Assembly (NCBI GenBank): GCA_022606425.2
Contig: JAHDVF020001050.1
Location: 1,142,001 to 1,206,000, forward strand
Length of the DNA: 64,000 nucleotides
Origin: Lepidostoma basale
Lineage: Eukaryota > Arthropoda > Insecta > Trichoptera > Lepidostomatidae
Reading direction: 5' to 3'
Made by a program: the position numbers and the translations under genes
Part shown: one piece after another, positions 51,262 to 61,614 of the stretch
Layout: each line of letters opens with the position of its first letter
How positions within the stretch are numbered: position 1 is the first letter of the stretch
The notes under the pieces: generated by a model
Database searches by the model: none
Seen by the model: only the letters and a program-made list of their open reading frames with translations
Told to the model about the DNA's origin: nothing

Positions 51262-51605
51262 TGTTTCTTCTTCTCCTTATAGACCCTTGGTCTGTTCCTG
51301 AAATCTGGCTGGCCTCTCTTGGGAGGTTGACTCCCAACTATCTCTCCATATCTTCGTCGGTCTTCCGGGGGGACGGCAGCCGGCAGGAATCTGATGCGCC
51401 ACAGCGTGTGGGATTCTGGTGGGATCCATTCTCTGCATGTACGCATTCCAGTATCTTCTGCGTTGTCGGCCCCATCTCACGACACCCTCCACCTTGCAGA
51501 TCTCGCGGATGGCCGTGTTCCTCACCCTATCTCGAATAGTCCTTCCTGCTATCATCCTCAGCGTCCTTATCTCTGCCACCAGAACTTTAACCTTCGTTCT
51601 TGTGG
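51262..51605 (-). mobile_element. LINE-D C-terminal fragment, open
   Basis: Open frame of about 100 codons (51277-51579): AEIRTLRMIAGRTIRDRVRN, TAIREICKVEGVVRWGRQR, YWNAYMQRMDPTRIPHAV, PPGRPTKIWRDSWESTSQE, ending RFQEQTKGL. The most intact LINE-D end. GAAGAAGAAA tail at 51264-51277. Confidence 0.85.
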
Positions 51606-51676
51606 TATCCGCTCATTCGCTTGTTTCAATCCACGGAATTGGTTTGTAACCATTTTTTTGCTGGTGCTTGGGATGG

Positions 51677-52215
51677 TCTTCTTCTTTCGGTACCGTGTCA
51701 GATCCCCCCAACGTTGGCGATCACTGCAGCAAAGGCATCTCTGTCCTGCGCCACTTGAAAAAGGTTCTGAACTCTTTTATTCCTGTCCACTATTTGATGT
51801 TCCGCAGCCAGGACAGCTGCCTTCTACCAAATCTCCGACGTCCCTCCACTTTACTCATTAATATCAGTCGAAGGAGGTGGTATTTTTCTCCCCTTAGCAC
51901 ATGACCTAAATATGAGACCTTTCTAATTTTCACACTCGACAACAGCTGTCTATTGGCTCTAGCTCTCTGTGGTACGTCTGCATTACTGACCCCATCGGTC
52001 CACGGTATACGGAGCATTCTGCGGTATGTCTACATCTCGAACGCTTCCAACCGGTTCATTACATTCACTTTCAGAGTCCAGGTTTCGCAGCCATATATAT
52101 AGCATTTAATCATTCTTTGTAGGTGTTTCAAGTTAAGATTATCGTTGCAAAAGAATGTTCTCATTTTATTAACAGCAGCTTGTGCAGCTTCAATTCTTCA
52201 TTTTATTTCAATGTC
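51677..52215 (-). mobile_element. LINE-C C-terminal fragment
   Basis: Minus strand: LRQRMIKCYIYGCET-type words near 52110, MLRIPWTDGVSNADVPQRA, VSYLGHVLRGEKYHLLRL, GRRRFGRRQLSWLRNIK, AQDRDAFAAVIANVGG, then the GAAAGAAGAAGA tail at about 51672-51690. Two frameshifts. Confidence 0.8.
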
Positions 52216-52359
52216 CGGGTCGAGTGCTTTAGTGATAATGCTTGGGATGGTACTTGGACCTTTAATGTGGTAGTTTCCAGTTGAATTTCACATTTGCATG
52301 CATCAGAATATTTGAACCCAATTACTACAATATATACAACTATTCAGTTTTTGATTTTC

Positions 52360-52455
52360 ATTACATGTGATAGATCGCTTTTGAGTTGTCATTTGAATTT
52401 TGCACCAAAATAAAGACACACTGCCCTTGCCGGGAATCGAACTTGGGACCTTATT
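52360..52455 (-). mobile_element. SINE-1 fragment
   Basis: Minus strand: B box GGTTCGATTCC-like (GTTCGATTCC), GGCAAGGGCAGTGTG, decayed body. The A box is lost. Confidence 0.6.
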
Positions 52456-52529
52456 ATACTGTGAGCAGTCACCACCCAAATATATGAAAATCGAATGGTA
52501 TTTTGAGTACCTACATGATAAGTGTATAG

Positions 52530-53225
52530 TTGAATACCTAATGTATGGAAGCGAAGCATGGAACTGGCAGAAGAAAAATAAGAGCAGTATAAATGCGGTA
52601 AATTAATACGAATGAAAAAACTTATGTTTTTCTAGAAGTTTTATTATATTTTTTTAGGGGATGACATGTTTCGCCCTTCTAAGGCATTACCAAATGGGAT
52701 CACATATTGATAATTCCTTAGAAGGGCGAAACATGTCATCCCCCAAAAAAATATAATAAAACTTCTAGAAAAACATATGTTTTTTCATTCGTATTAATTA
52801 TTTAATATGGAGTTTTACATCATTGTTCATAAAACAATAAATAAATGCGGTAAAGATGAGATCCCTAAAACGTATGTGTGGTAGAACGATGTACGACAGA
52901 ATCTCAAATGCTGATATTAGAAAGGAATGTAGAGCGAAAGAAGGTATTATGAACAAAATTATGAAAGGATCGCTGTGTTGGTTCGGACATATGGAGCGCA
53001 TGGGTGAAGAAAGAATGGTTAAAAAAGTATACGTAAACAATGTAAATAGAGTACGGAGTCGAAGTAGACCGAGGAAACATGGCATGACCAAATTAATTAA
53101 ATTTTAAAAGTTGGTCATGTGAGAAGCCGGAAGAATCGACGTGCGTGTATGTGGAGGAAGCTAGAGAGTTGTGTCAGGATAGAGTAGTGTGGCGGTCCAT
53201 TCTCTCTGCCTACCCCTGCGGTTTG
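52530..53225 (+). mobile_element. LINE-A copy split by a PLE-4 insertion
   Basis: LMYGSEAWNWQKKNKSSIN up to 52602, interrupted, then RSLKRMCGRTMYDRISN from 52857, RKECRAKEGIMNKIMKGSL, GHMERMGEERMVKKVYV, SRPRK (frameshift), HVRSRKNRRACM-type words and VWRSILSAYPCG. The (TTAG)n tail is lost. A 14-bp duplication shows the interruption is an insertion. Confidence 0.82.
52603..52840. mobile_element. PLE-4 foldback inserted with 14-bp target duplication
   Basis: Two long arms (about 52603-52690 and 52705-52800) are near-perfect inverted copies. Each has TCTAGAAGTTTTATTATA and, next to the centre, AAGGGCGAAACATGTCATCC. GAAA, palindrome ACAUGU and C match the hammerhead 3' half; helix II CCUU/AAGG is partial and the CUGANGA box is lost. 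The 14-mer ATAAATGCGGTAAA flanks it (52589-52602, 52841-52854). Confidence 0.85.
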
Positions 53226-53640
53226 TTTTTGTTGTTGTTTGGTTTAAGTTTTGTGATCCGAAGACAATGTAAAATTAAATATTTTTATTTTATTTTCAAG
53301 ACATCAAGCTACGACATAAAATTTGAATAAGCTCTTTTTACACGGTGATTCGTAATATAGGCTGGATGTCTTTGCGAAGTCTATCGAACGACCAAACTTT
53401 TCTGTCTTGACACTTTTGGAATGAGATTGGCCTAATAAAATATGCAAACGTTGAAATAGCCTGTCGGCGTGACGTGACCGTAAAAAAAACCTTTTTTCTT
53501 AGAAAATTATTTTTTCAATGGAAAATACTTATCAAGTAGGATAATTTCATCTATATTGTATCTGTTATTCTGATATGAAGTTCTAAAATGTAGCATACTT
53601 AAGTGATGTATGATGTATTTGGCCCTTTGAGTGCGACTTT
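53226..53640. other. no recognised feature
   Basis: Unassigned DNA; no coding or repeat relatives. Confidence 0.4.
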
Positions 53641-53644
53641 GGCA

Positions 53645-54130
53645 CAAATGTCTTCTTCTCCTACAGCTCATATCGAGCCTTAGCCTCCAGAATTCTTCGC
53701 ATCCAATTCCTCCTGTCCTCCGCTTCGAACCTCCAATCCGACACTCGTAACAACTTCGCCCCATCTCTCCCAACTTCTTCCTCCTAATTGGTCTTCTACC
53801 ACCTGGGTGCCACTCCAGCAATCTTTTTGGGGTTCGCGATGACGGCATCCTCTGCACGTGAACTGCCCATATTAGTCTATTCAGTCTGACCTTTGTGGAG
53901 AGACTAGGAGCTTTATAAATATAGTATAGTTCGTCATTATGCCGCACTCTCCAGCCTTCCCCGTCATTCACAGGTCCCAGAATTCTGCGCAGCACCCTTC
54001 TCTCAAAAGTATCCAGTCGCTCTGCGGATTTCGCTGTCATTGTCCACGCTTCACATCCATAGGTCACTACTGTTCGGATGAACGTTTTATACGATAATTT
54101 TGGTTTTCTTATGTACGTTTCTTGATTTGA
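53645..54130 (-). mobile_element. LINE-H post-RT fragment
   Basis: Minus strand: KLSYKTFIRTVVTYGCEAW, MTAKSAERLDTFERRVLRR, ILGPVNDGEGWRVRHNDEL, YYIYKAPSLSTKVRLNRLI, WAVHVQRMPSSRTPKRL and EWHPGGRRPIRRKKLG. The order YGCEAW, FERRVLRRI.GP, R..R...L, WA.H..RM, RRP is that of RTE-like C-termini. Open to about 53660; N-terminal frame continues as unrelated sequence. No RT core. Confidence 0.85.
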
Positions 54131-54404
54131 GCACTGGTAGTAGAGAGAAGAATGTTTTGTTGTGTCTATGAGCACAAATGGCACAAATGTCCACGACTTT
54201 GGCACAAAAGTCCATGGAAAGAGTTACCATTGTCTACCAAAACAATTGAAGATAGACGGCTTTATCAATAACAGTTAATGAGTAAATGATACTATGAATT
54301 ATTCTCAGATGGTCAATTATTCATGAACTTCCCAGAAGGTGTTAGCGGTCACCTACTAGGTCCATTTATGAATCCTAACCATCAAGGGACCAACTTTAAT
54401 ACAC
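54131..54404. other. no recognised feature
   Basis: Unassigned spacer. Confidence 0.35.
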
Positions 54405-54565
54405 AGAAGGGAGTTCCCACCACATAGGCTGGGATAGGGCGCAGCGTCGCCCTTTCGTCTGCCTCGCTCATGCACTTCCTAGGCCTGTTCCACATCTATC
54501 CGGGATTAACATTTAATATATATCAATCGCTTGGGGATGCCAGACCGCATTTAATCTAATATTTT
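54405..54565 (+). repeat. REP-2 dispersed repeat
   Basis: Diverged inverted counterpart of 49625-49790, with GCGCAGCGTCGCCCTTTCGTC and GCACTTCCTAGGCCTG. Its role is unknown. Confidence 0.55.
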
Positions 54566-54689
54566 TATTATTATTACTTATTATTATTTTAAAACAACTT
54601 TAATACACACCCAAAAAATTAACTATGTACGCCCATACAGAATAAATATATTGAATACAATATATAAGTAACTTAATTACTAACTAACC

Positions 54690-55195
54690 ATCACGCCGTC
54701 TCCCCGAAGGGGTAGGCAGAAAGAACGGACTGCCACACTTTTCTTTCCTGACATATTTCTCTCGATTCCTCAACATCGTGTCGTGCACGCGCGTCGATTT
54801 CTCCGACTTCTCACGTGGCCGATATTCAATATTTGATTTGTCTGATCGTGCCACGTTTTCCTCGGTCTTCCTCTATTTCTAGTTCCATTTACATTCTTTC
54901 CATGTGTCCAAACCTTCTTAATAATCATTTCATTATTTTGTTCATAACACCATTACGCACCGCATTCACTTTTTATATTTTCATTCGACACTATGATACA
55001 CAAAGTATCCACACGTTCGTCTAAGAGATATCATATCTACTGCATTTATTCTACTTTCATCCTTCTTTTACCAGTTCCATGGTTCGCTTCCATACATAAG
55101 GGTCGTTCATTTACATTGTTTACATACGAGTATACTTTTTTACCATTCTTTCCGTATTTATTCTTTTCATGTGTCCAAACCATACTGCATATTTA
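54690..55195 (-). mobile_element. LINE-A C-terminal end plus second fragment
   Basis: Minus strand from the (TTAG)n tail at about 54685-54690 and CACGCCGTCTCC, through HVRSRRNRRACTT-like decay, GRPRKTWHDQT and MNKIMK, to YGSEPWNW near 55080. A second short LINE-A piece (MERINTERMVKK region) follows to 55195. Confidence 0.72.
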
Positions 55196-55202
55196 TACTT
55201 AA

Positions 55203-55500
55203 CCTACCATCACGCAGTGTCCACGAAGGGGTAGGCAGAAAGAATGGACTGTTACACTTTGCTTTACTTTACTTATCTTGATTCCTCAACATTTATACAT
55301 CGTGTCATGAGACGCATGTCGATTTCCCCGACTCTTCGCGTGGCCGTCAATTCATTTTTGATTCATTCATCATACACGTAGTATCTACACATTCGTCTAA
55401 GAGATCTCATTTCTACTATTCTACTCTTATCCTTTTTTGCCAGTTCCATTCTTCGATTCCATACACAAGGGTCGGTACAAGAACACCATTGTGATAAAGA
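55203..55500 (-). mobile_element. LINE-A fragment with internal deletion
   Basis: End CACGCAGTGTCC (decayed), ACMTRCINVEESR-type words, then a jump to RSLRRMCRYYVYDE and VYGIEEWNWQKRIRVE near 55440. The middle is deleted, as in 21605-21905. Confidence 0.7.
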
Positions 55501-55975
55501 TATAAATATATTATTTGAAAATTCAAGTAATACCATAGATTCGTTATCGAATCGAATGTCGTACAAATTTCGAAACAGTATATTAAAAGTCCTTTAATAG
55601 CTTTGGAATGAACCTTTCAGCGCGCATCATTAATTTCGATTCAATGATGAAAATGTGATTTGGAGATGGGACAAAGCGGTGTCAGGGTATTTACAAATAT
55701 TGAATGATTCTTCGGGGTCGGAATTAGGGGCTGGGATTTCATTTGGGGGTAGATCAAAGGGCAGGAGACAAGCGGGGGTGGAAATATTCAGGGGTGGTTC
55801 ATAAAGATCCAGAGTCGATAATGAGTGGCCGGGAGACGATTGGAGCTGCTCTGAATTCGCCTAGATAATGTTCTGGTCTTTGATCTCGGAATTTATCAAT
55901 TGGTGTGATGTTTCATCACAAAGTAATATTTTGTGTTGAGTTCCTTGTTTAGAATCATAAAAAAGCATTTGTATA
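55501..55975. other. unrecognised; G-rich block at 55640-55880
   Basis: A G-rich plus strand (GGGGGTGGAAATATTCAGGGG etc.) with no repeat relatives; candidate host sequence. No frame of note. Confidence 0.35.
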
Positions 55976-55979
55976 TGTG

Positions 55980-56345
55980 TGGCTGAAATAAAAAACTTTT
56001 TTAAATTTTATAACTGTTAATGCAAAAACTTTGTTTTATATCACAATTGTATTTGTTTTACTTTACGACGGCTGTTTCATCAACCAATTTCGACATCATC
56101 AGGTGTTACAAAAATATATCAAATGTAAATTTTTTTCATTTGATATATTTACAAATGCACAAAGATTCGAAAAATTATGAAAAAATTTAACATTTGATAT
56201 ATTTTTGAAATACCTAATGATGTCAAAATTGGTTGATGAAACAGCTGTCGTAAAGTAAAATAAATACAATTGTGATATAAAACAATGTTTTTGCATTAAC
56301 AGTTATAAAATGTTAAAATATCATAGTGTTTCGGCCAAAACAATG
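55980..56345 (-). mobile_element. PLE-1 3' region, foldback with two hammerhead motifs
   Basis: The minus strand begins with the end of the coding (WPKHYDILTF) at about 56340, then two inverted arms. The sense motif is at 56074-56102 (CACCUGAUGA, U, GUCGAAAUUGGUUGAU, GAAAC, AGCCGUC, GU); the antisense motif at 56213-56242 is changed (CUAAUGA). Arm words: 'tttataactgttaatgcaaaaac'. Helix III of the sense motif lost its palindrome (AGCCGU). Confidence 0.7.
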
Positions 56346-56377
56346 GACTTTTTATTTTAAATGTTTTATTAGAACAT

Positions 56378-56418
56378 AATCAAATCAATTTATTTCATCA
56401 ATAGACATTACGAAGTGT
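56378..56418 (-). mobile_element. LINE 3' tail (TTTGA type)
   Basis: 'aatcaaatcaatttatttcat' followed by 'caatagacattac', as at 6640. Confidence 0.45.
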
Positions 56419-56434
56419 ATGAATGAATACAATA

Positions 56435-56545
56435 TTTTAACCATTCTTCTCTCGTCTATTTGTTCCTTATGTCTAAACCATCCCAAGGTTCCTTTTTCAA
56501 TATATTTATGATACTATCATCATCGATTACATCGATTGTTACAAC
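56435..56545 (-). mobile_element. LINE-A fragment
   Basis: Decayed GMVRHKEQIDERRMV and RERKF region of LINE-A on the minus strand. Confidence 0.5.
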
Positions 56546-56934
56546 CCCGCGATAATTTCCAAATGTTTGGTCTCAAAAAAATCAATTGAATTCGATTTAA
56601 GTGTTATTTATTATCTGATAATAATAAACATATTCTTTTGTTTTTGAAAATTTGGTTTGGTTCATGTGGTGCTCCTGTTAATTTGGAGATATTTCGCGTA
56701 TAAGTGAATTGTTTTGGTCAATTTAACTGTTGCCGCACTTTATAATAGTTAATTGTGACACGTAATACGTTTGTACTGTTTTGCTGTTAAAATTATATTA
56801 GTTTTATAGTTTTTTATAAAGAATTTTGACAGGTGTAAAAATAAATTTTTCATTTGTTCCAATGACAATTTGAATAATTCCTTCAATATTATTTCAAAGT
56901 TCTTGCTGGTTAAGTGCCTAATTAAAGCTAATTT
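56546..56934. other. no recognised feature
   Basis: AT-rich; nothing found. Confidence 0.4.
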
Positions 56935-57392
56935 AAAAAAACGGTGGATACGTTGAACATAAATTAAATAAACACAAAAGTCCGGATCGTCCATGTCAAC
57001 ATGTGCACCATCGAAAAAAACCTTATATGTTATTACATTATGTGCTAAATTAAAAAAACGACGGATTCGTGGAACATAAATTAAATAGACAATATGTGCA
57101 CCATCTAAAAAGAACATTTTGTGTTAAATTATTTTTATTTTGTTATTTTATTTTATATCATTGTATTTTATATTATTTATTTTAGATTTATTTTGTGGGT
57201 GTTGCACGATCAGAGTGTGCGCGGGAGATGCCTATTGGTGGCGATGAGGTTCGCAACCCATCACACCGCGTCTCCCGCGGAGCGAAAAGAGAAGGATGGA
57301 GTGCCGCATCAGTAAAAGTGTGACAGTCCATTCTTTCTGCCTACCCTTTCAGGGAGATGGCGTGATGGTTAGTTAGTTAGTTAGTTAGTTAC
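56935..57392 (+). mobile_element. NLA element, long form
   Basis: The 5' half carries two tandem versions of CGGTGGATACGTTGAACA / ACGGATTCGTGGAACA; then 'aaagaacattttgtgttaaatt', the core GTGCGCGGGAGATGCC and CGCGTCTCCCGCGGAGCG, end CTTTCAGGGAGATGGCGTG, and (TTAG)n at 57368-57390. Confidence 0.78.
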
Positions 57393-57409
57393 TATAATAA
57401 GCCATACAT

Positions 57410-57630
57410 TTCTCCCTAATTCGTAATTCGGTGTTCTATTATACTCGTATATAGTTTTCCAGGGATTATTTTCAGTTATTTCATCTACGGCATTTATCTT
57501 ACATTCATCCTTCTTTTAAAAGCTCCAAGCTTCACTTCCATTTAGGAGGGTTGGCACTAAAATTTCATTGTGCGCTGCCATCTTTGCTTCAGTCGATATA
57601 TTTATATTTCTTATTGGACGCCATAATCTC
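57410..57630 (-). mobile_element. LINE-A internal fragment
   Basis: Minus strand: NEILVPTLLNGSEAWS-type, KDECKINAVDE and TEYELGRN-like decay. Truncated on both sides. Confidence 0.6.
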
Positions 57631-57839
57631 CCAAGCTCCCATTCCCAATCAAATGCAAATTAATCATTTATTAATTTCTGCAAAAATTATGTCTTTAAAA
57701 ATGTATGTTTTTTCTAAATTAAATAATTAATTTTTTAAAATTTTATTATAATTATTATTTTTTATATTATAATCATGTATTATTATTATTATACAATATT
57801 GTTTATAAGTTCTTACTGTTCAAAAATAATTGTTTGTAT

Positions 57840-58150
57840 CTACTTATAACAAATAGCAATGGTTAATTTTTAAATTTAAATTATTGTATCGAATTTTTAA
57901 TTTGTTATTTATTAGTCTTTCTTTGTTTAGTTTTTACTATATTTTTTTAACGTGAAATTTACTATTTGTATATAAATATGTAACCTTAATGTATTATTAC
58001 TTGTATGACACATAGCACTCCATGGATGTGTCAAATAAATAAATTTTAATAAATATGTACATATATTTTTACACCTGAAGATGGTATTCTCCGAAACATG
58101 TCGTGTTTTTTTTTTTAAATATTTTTTATATTTTAAATAGTAGATGAAAC
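57840..58150 (+). ncRNA. PLE-2 end with hammerhead motif, interrupted
   Basis: Words 'ttgtatcgaatttttaatttg' and 'gtctttctttgtttagtttttac' precede an insertion of about 110 bp (57955-58055), then ACAC, CUGAAGA (58075-58081), U, shortened helix II, GAAAC (58093-58097), AUGUC, GUGU. Helix I (ACAC/GUGU) and III (ACAUGU) are intact; helix II has lost about three bases from its 5' side. Confidence 0.7.
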
Positions 58151-58189
58151 AAAGTTTTTAAAGTTCTTATGTATATTTATATTTCTATT

Positions 58190-58785
58190 TGCAGTGATGA
58201 CTACATATGGATATATTTATTCAATTGTGAGTTTCAATTATCAAATTAGATTTTATAAACTTTTCTTTGCTACAAATCAGCTGACAAAGGTTCAGTTTCA
58301 TATTCTACTACTATACTAGTATAATGTTTCAACGTTATTGTGTTTACGTTATTTCTCGGGAGTCTCATATTGAAAACCGAAGCAGTACGTTCCTTTAAAT
58401 TCACCGTCTCAGCAAGAAGTTATCTCAACGCCACACGTGAGAGTATCCTCATTAAGGGTCCCGCCAGCCGGAAGTCGGAAGTGGGAAGTGGGAAGCGTGA
58501 AAGCCTTCCGAGGCGGACATGACCGGAAACGCCGGACTGAGAAGGATAAACTAGCAGGGACTTGTGAGATGAGAGCTTTCTGCACCGTAATGGGTATCGG
58601 TTAGGCGAGTAATTACACACAAGTGTTGGTTATTACGCTAACATATTTTAAACGAATTCGTGAGCAAACTGATATGCAATTAAAAATATTTTTTATTCTA
58701 CGTTAATACAGAAAAATATTTGATAAACTTAACATTGGGAAATTTCCGATTGATATATTTTTTATGAATAAAATACTTTTTGGTT
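58190..58785. other. unrecognised; GC-richer 58380-58560
   Basis: Contains GGAAGTCGGAAGTGGGAAGT-like direct steps near 58470. No repeat relatives or motif. Confidence 0.35.
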
Positions 58786-58789
58786 TATT

Positions 58790-59045
58790 TTCCCAGACAG
58801 GTTTAAATGTAACACATCCTAACGTTTTTTCACTATTGAGTTTATTTTTCACATATTTTGACATATTGTTAAGGTAAATACATAATCAGAAGGTATTTTA
58901 CTCTATTGTTATATCCACCTTTGAGTTTATTTTCCCATACTTGTTTAGAAAGTATTATTCCTTCATGTCATTTACATTATTAAGTTTATTACCCATATAA
59001 TTTCACAATGCAAGTGAGTCTATTTGAGAAGTATAATTTTACTCT
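58790..59045. repeat. degenerate tandem repeat, first block
   Basis: Three to four units of about 65-75 bp with the words 'tttagaa', GTATTATTCCTTCATGT, 'cattattgagtttatttt' and CCCA. The same array resumes at 59640. Confidence 0.6.
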
Positions 59046-59189
59046 CTACTTAACTGCTATCATGGGGTGTCCTATCGGCGAGACGGTTTGTCCAGCGAAG
59101 AACTTATTATTAATTCCATAAGGAAATGGAACGCGTCATGTATGTATTATATTTTAATTAATTAATATCTTGAAACTGGTTCCAGTTAT

Positions 59190-59290
59190 CAGACAACATT
59201 TACTAATCACTAAAATGCCTTAGAAAGGCGAAACATGTGATTCCCAATAAACTACGATAAAATTTCTAGAAAAGACTTTTATGTGTATTA
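59190..59290 (+). ncRNA. PLE-4 arm
   Basis: AUGCCUUAGAAAGGCGAAAC, AUGUG, then 'tttctagaaaagac' and TATGTGTATTAAT. Helix II GCCUU/AAGGC pairs fully; GAAA and ACAUGU kept but C17 changed to G. One-sided, not a foldback here. Confidence 0.5.
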
Positions 59291-59354
59291 ATCTTTGATT
59301 TTATTCACTTTACGATGTCTTTCTTTCTGTCTGGTGGAATTCGCGCGACAATAA

Positions 59355-59640
59355 AAATGCACCATCTAAAAAGAACATTTTGTGTTAAATTATTTTTATT
59401 TTGTTATTTTATTTTATATCAATGTATTGTAAAATATATTATTTGTTTTAGATTTATTTTGGGATGTTGGACGATCGAAGTGTGCGCGGGAGATGACTAT
59501 TGGTGGCGATGAGGTTCGCAACCCATCACACCGCGTCTCCCGCCAGGCGAAAAGAGAAGGATGGAGTGTCGCATCGGTTAAAGTGTAACAGTCCATTCTT
59601 TCTGCCTACTCTTTCGGGGAGACGGCGTGATGGTTAGTTA
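59355..59640 (+). mobile_element. NLA element in a tandem-repeat gap
   Basis: 'gcaccatctaaaaagaac', AT-rich head, core GTGCGCGGGAGATGAC, CGCGTCTCCCGCCAGGCG, end CTCTTTCGGGGAGACGGC, tail GATGGTTAGTTAG. Confidence 0.78.
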
Positions 59641-59880
59641 GACATGTTTAGTAATTTTTTTCCATCATGTTGTTTCTACTTTGAAGTCTATTTTCTTAGA
59701 CATGCTTCGAATATATTATTCCCTCATGTTTTCCACCATTGAGTTTATTTTTGTAAACATGTTTAGAAGGTATTTTACCTTCATGTTTTTTCCTCTTTAG
59801 ATTTTTTCACAAGGCATATTTAGAAGACATTATTCCATCATGTCATTTTCACTATTGAATTGTGTGCGGGCATATCTGAA
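59641..59880. repeat. degenerate tandem repeat, second block
   Basis: Units with 'gacatgtttag', ATTATTCCCTCATGTTTTC and 'accattgagtttatttt', in phase with 58790-59045. Confidence 0.6.
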
Positions 59881-59989
59881 AGTGCGAGTAATTATACCCG
59901 ATTTTCAATAAAATATATATTCTGAGCCCAGAATATATTTATTATACAATATAATAATAACTATTTTTTTTAGAGGCGTCTTCAGTTTT

Positions 59990-60232
59990 AATGGCGACTC
60001 TAAAATGACAATGGGCAGGTCGCGTAGCCAGAAGCTCAGAAGAAAAATGGACAAGAAGACTTGAAGACCGTGGACGGCAAATATAAGTGCAGGGCGACCA
60101 CAACTACGGTGGAAGGATGATCTGAACAGACACGTCGAAATAACCCGGATGCAGTTTGCATAGTACAGAGTGACGTGGAAGCGAATGGAGGAGGTCTTTG
60201 TCTAGGAGTGGACGGGAATAGGCTGAAAATCA
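59990..60232 (+). mobile_element. LINE-I C-terminal fragment
   Basis: TLKWQWAGRVARSSEEKWT, RRLEDRGRQI, then shifted GRPQLRWKDDLNRHVEIT and YRVTWKRMEEVFV. Same lineage as 3105-3378. No (GAA)n tail. Confidence 0.72.
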
Positions 60233-61015
60233 TACATATCAGAAGGAACCCAATTATGTCAACGTCAGCGAGGCAGTACTCTTTCCAGAATTTGTAATAT
60301 ATTTTTTTATGAACACTGCCTTATTGACACTGAAAATGTCCAAATCCGAGACGATTAGATTCAACGTCCAAATTGCACTTCCTACTGGCATCACCAAAGG
60401 CAGATTGGTTCTGCGTGACGGAGCAAAGAACAATTGATGTCGGCGCTGTCGCAGGTAATTTAATTAATTTAATAAAAATACCTGTTTGCTCCAGAACATA
60501 GGGGTTTTCAATAGAGTTTCGAATCAGCTTGAAAAAATGCGTTGCCATTATATGAATATAGATATAAAAGTTACTAGATACACTGTGTGTCGTGGTATAG
60601 TTACACCGTATTGGTAATGGAAAATTTAATATGACATTTGATGTGAAATTTTGCAAGTTGCCGACATCGTGAGATGCAATGAACGAAGATATGAAAAATC
60701 TGTCAATTAATCACTTAGCTTATATCGAAGAATCTGGCATATGCGAGTTTGAACAATAAATAGAAGTATACAAACACGTCTCTGTGATTAAGATATAAAA
60801 AAATCTTGTAAAATGTTGTATGTGCATATCACGAAATTCGCAATAAAAATATTTACAATGGTAACACTATTAAGCGAGTTTACTCGGCATAAAACAAAAT
60901 TATGGGCATTTTATATAATAATAAATCTGCTAGCGGAATCAGGGATGACCAACTCTACGATTTTCTTAATCGGATATTAAGATTTTTACTATTACTGTTA
61001 AAATTTATTCACCGA
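60233..61015. other. no recognised feature
   Basis: No repeat or coding similarity. A 111-codon minus-strand frame (60321-60656) has no recognisable motif. Confidence 0.4.
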
Positions 61016-61019
61016 GAAT

Positions 61020-61075
61020 GTTGCGACAGCTGTTTCGCCAACCGATGTTGGCATCATCAGGTAATACAAAATACT
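61020..61075 (-). ncRNA. PLE-1 hammerhead motif, best core
   Basis: Minus strand: CUGAUGA at 61060-61054, extra U, helix II GCCAAC/GUUGGC (6 bp, AUCG loop), GAAA, palindrome ACAGCUGU, C, GC. Every conserved hammerhead base I can check is present and the cleavage triplet would be GUC. Helix III has no loop, so it would work as a dimer. Helix I is weak. Confidence 0.7.
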
Positions 61076-61117
61076 AAAGTAACAAATGAAAAGATTTTTA
61101 CAATTTTTAGTGAAGAC

Positions 61118-61210
61118 GTGTAAGACTTCCTAAAATATGGAAGGACAGCTAGGAGTCTACCACGCAGGAGGAGCAACACTCTGGAGAACAGACCACACAA
61201 GTCAATCAAA
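61118..61210 (+). mobile_element. LINE-D fragment
   Basis: Reads RLPKIWKDS, ESTTQEEQHSGEQTT in line with the GRPPKIW.DSWES end of LINE-D. Confidence 0.6.
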
Positions 61211-61612
61211 AATTCATAAGTGCGACAAAGATCCTTTTACATTTTGCAAGCCCAATATGAAGCCCATCGAAAACATGATACAAAACATGTGGACGTAGGT
61301 GATTTCGCGGGCATCTCACATGCGGTACGCATGAGTGAAATAAAATATGGCGCGTATGGGTGAACCAAACCTTGAGTTAGGTCAATTCTGCGCATGTCAG
61401 CGGAGTCATTTGCAACGCAACGAAATAAATCGCTTTAACTTGCGCGAAAATTCAAAACATTTTTTTGTTCGTAGACGGCTCAAGTTTTATAATAGATTTT
61501 TAAGGCAAGCCCGGCTTTTCGGCTTGTATGGAAGTACCGCTAATGGTTATATGTTAGATGAAATTTGCTGAAATAAATTGTGGATTCTCGATAAAGCGTC
61601 CAAATATTGAGG
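61211..61612. other. mostly unrecognised
   Basis: 61250-61300 reads CKPNMKPIENMIQNMWT, which might be a Tc1-type P.L.PIE..W remnant (weak). 61347-61571 is a 74-codon frame without a motif I know. Confidence 0.3.
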
Positions 61613-61614
61613 TT

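Noticed and set aside
56749..57117. 122-codon minus-strand frame with repeated VYLIYV words
   Set aside because: The repetition reflects the tandem 5' part of NLA on the other strand; no known domain.
61250..61300. Tc1 transposase remnant (PIE motif)
   Set aside because: Only about ten weakly matching residues; not enough for a feature.
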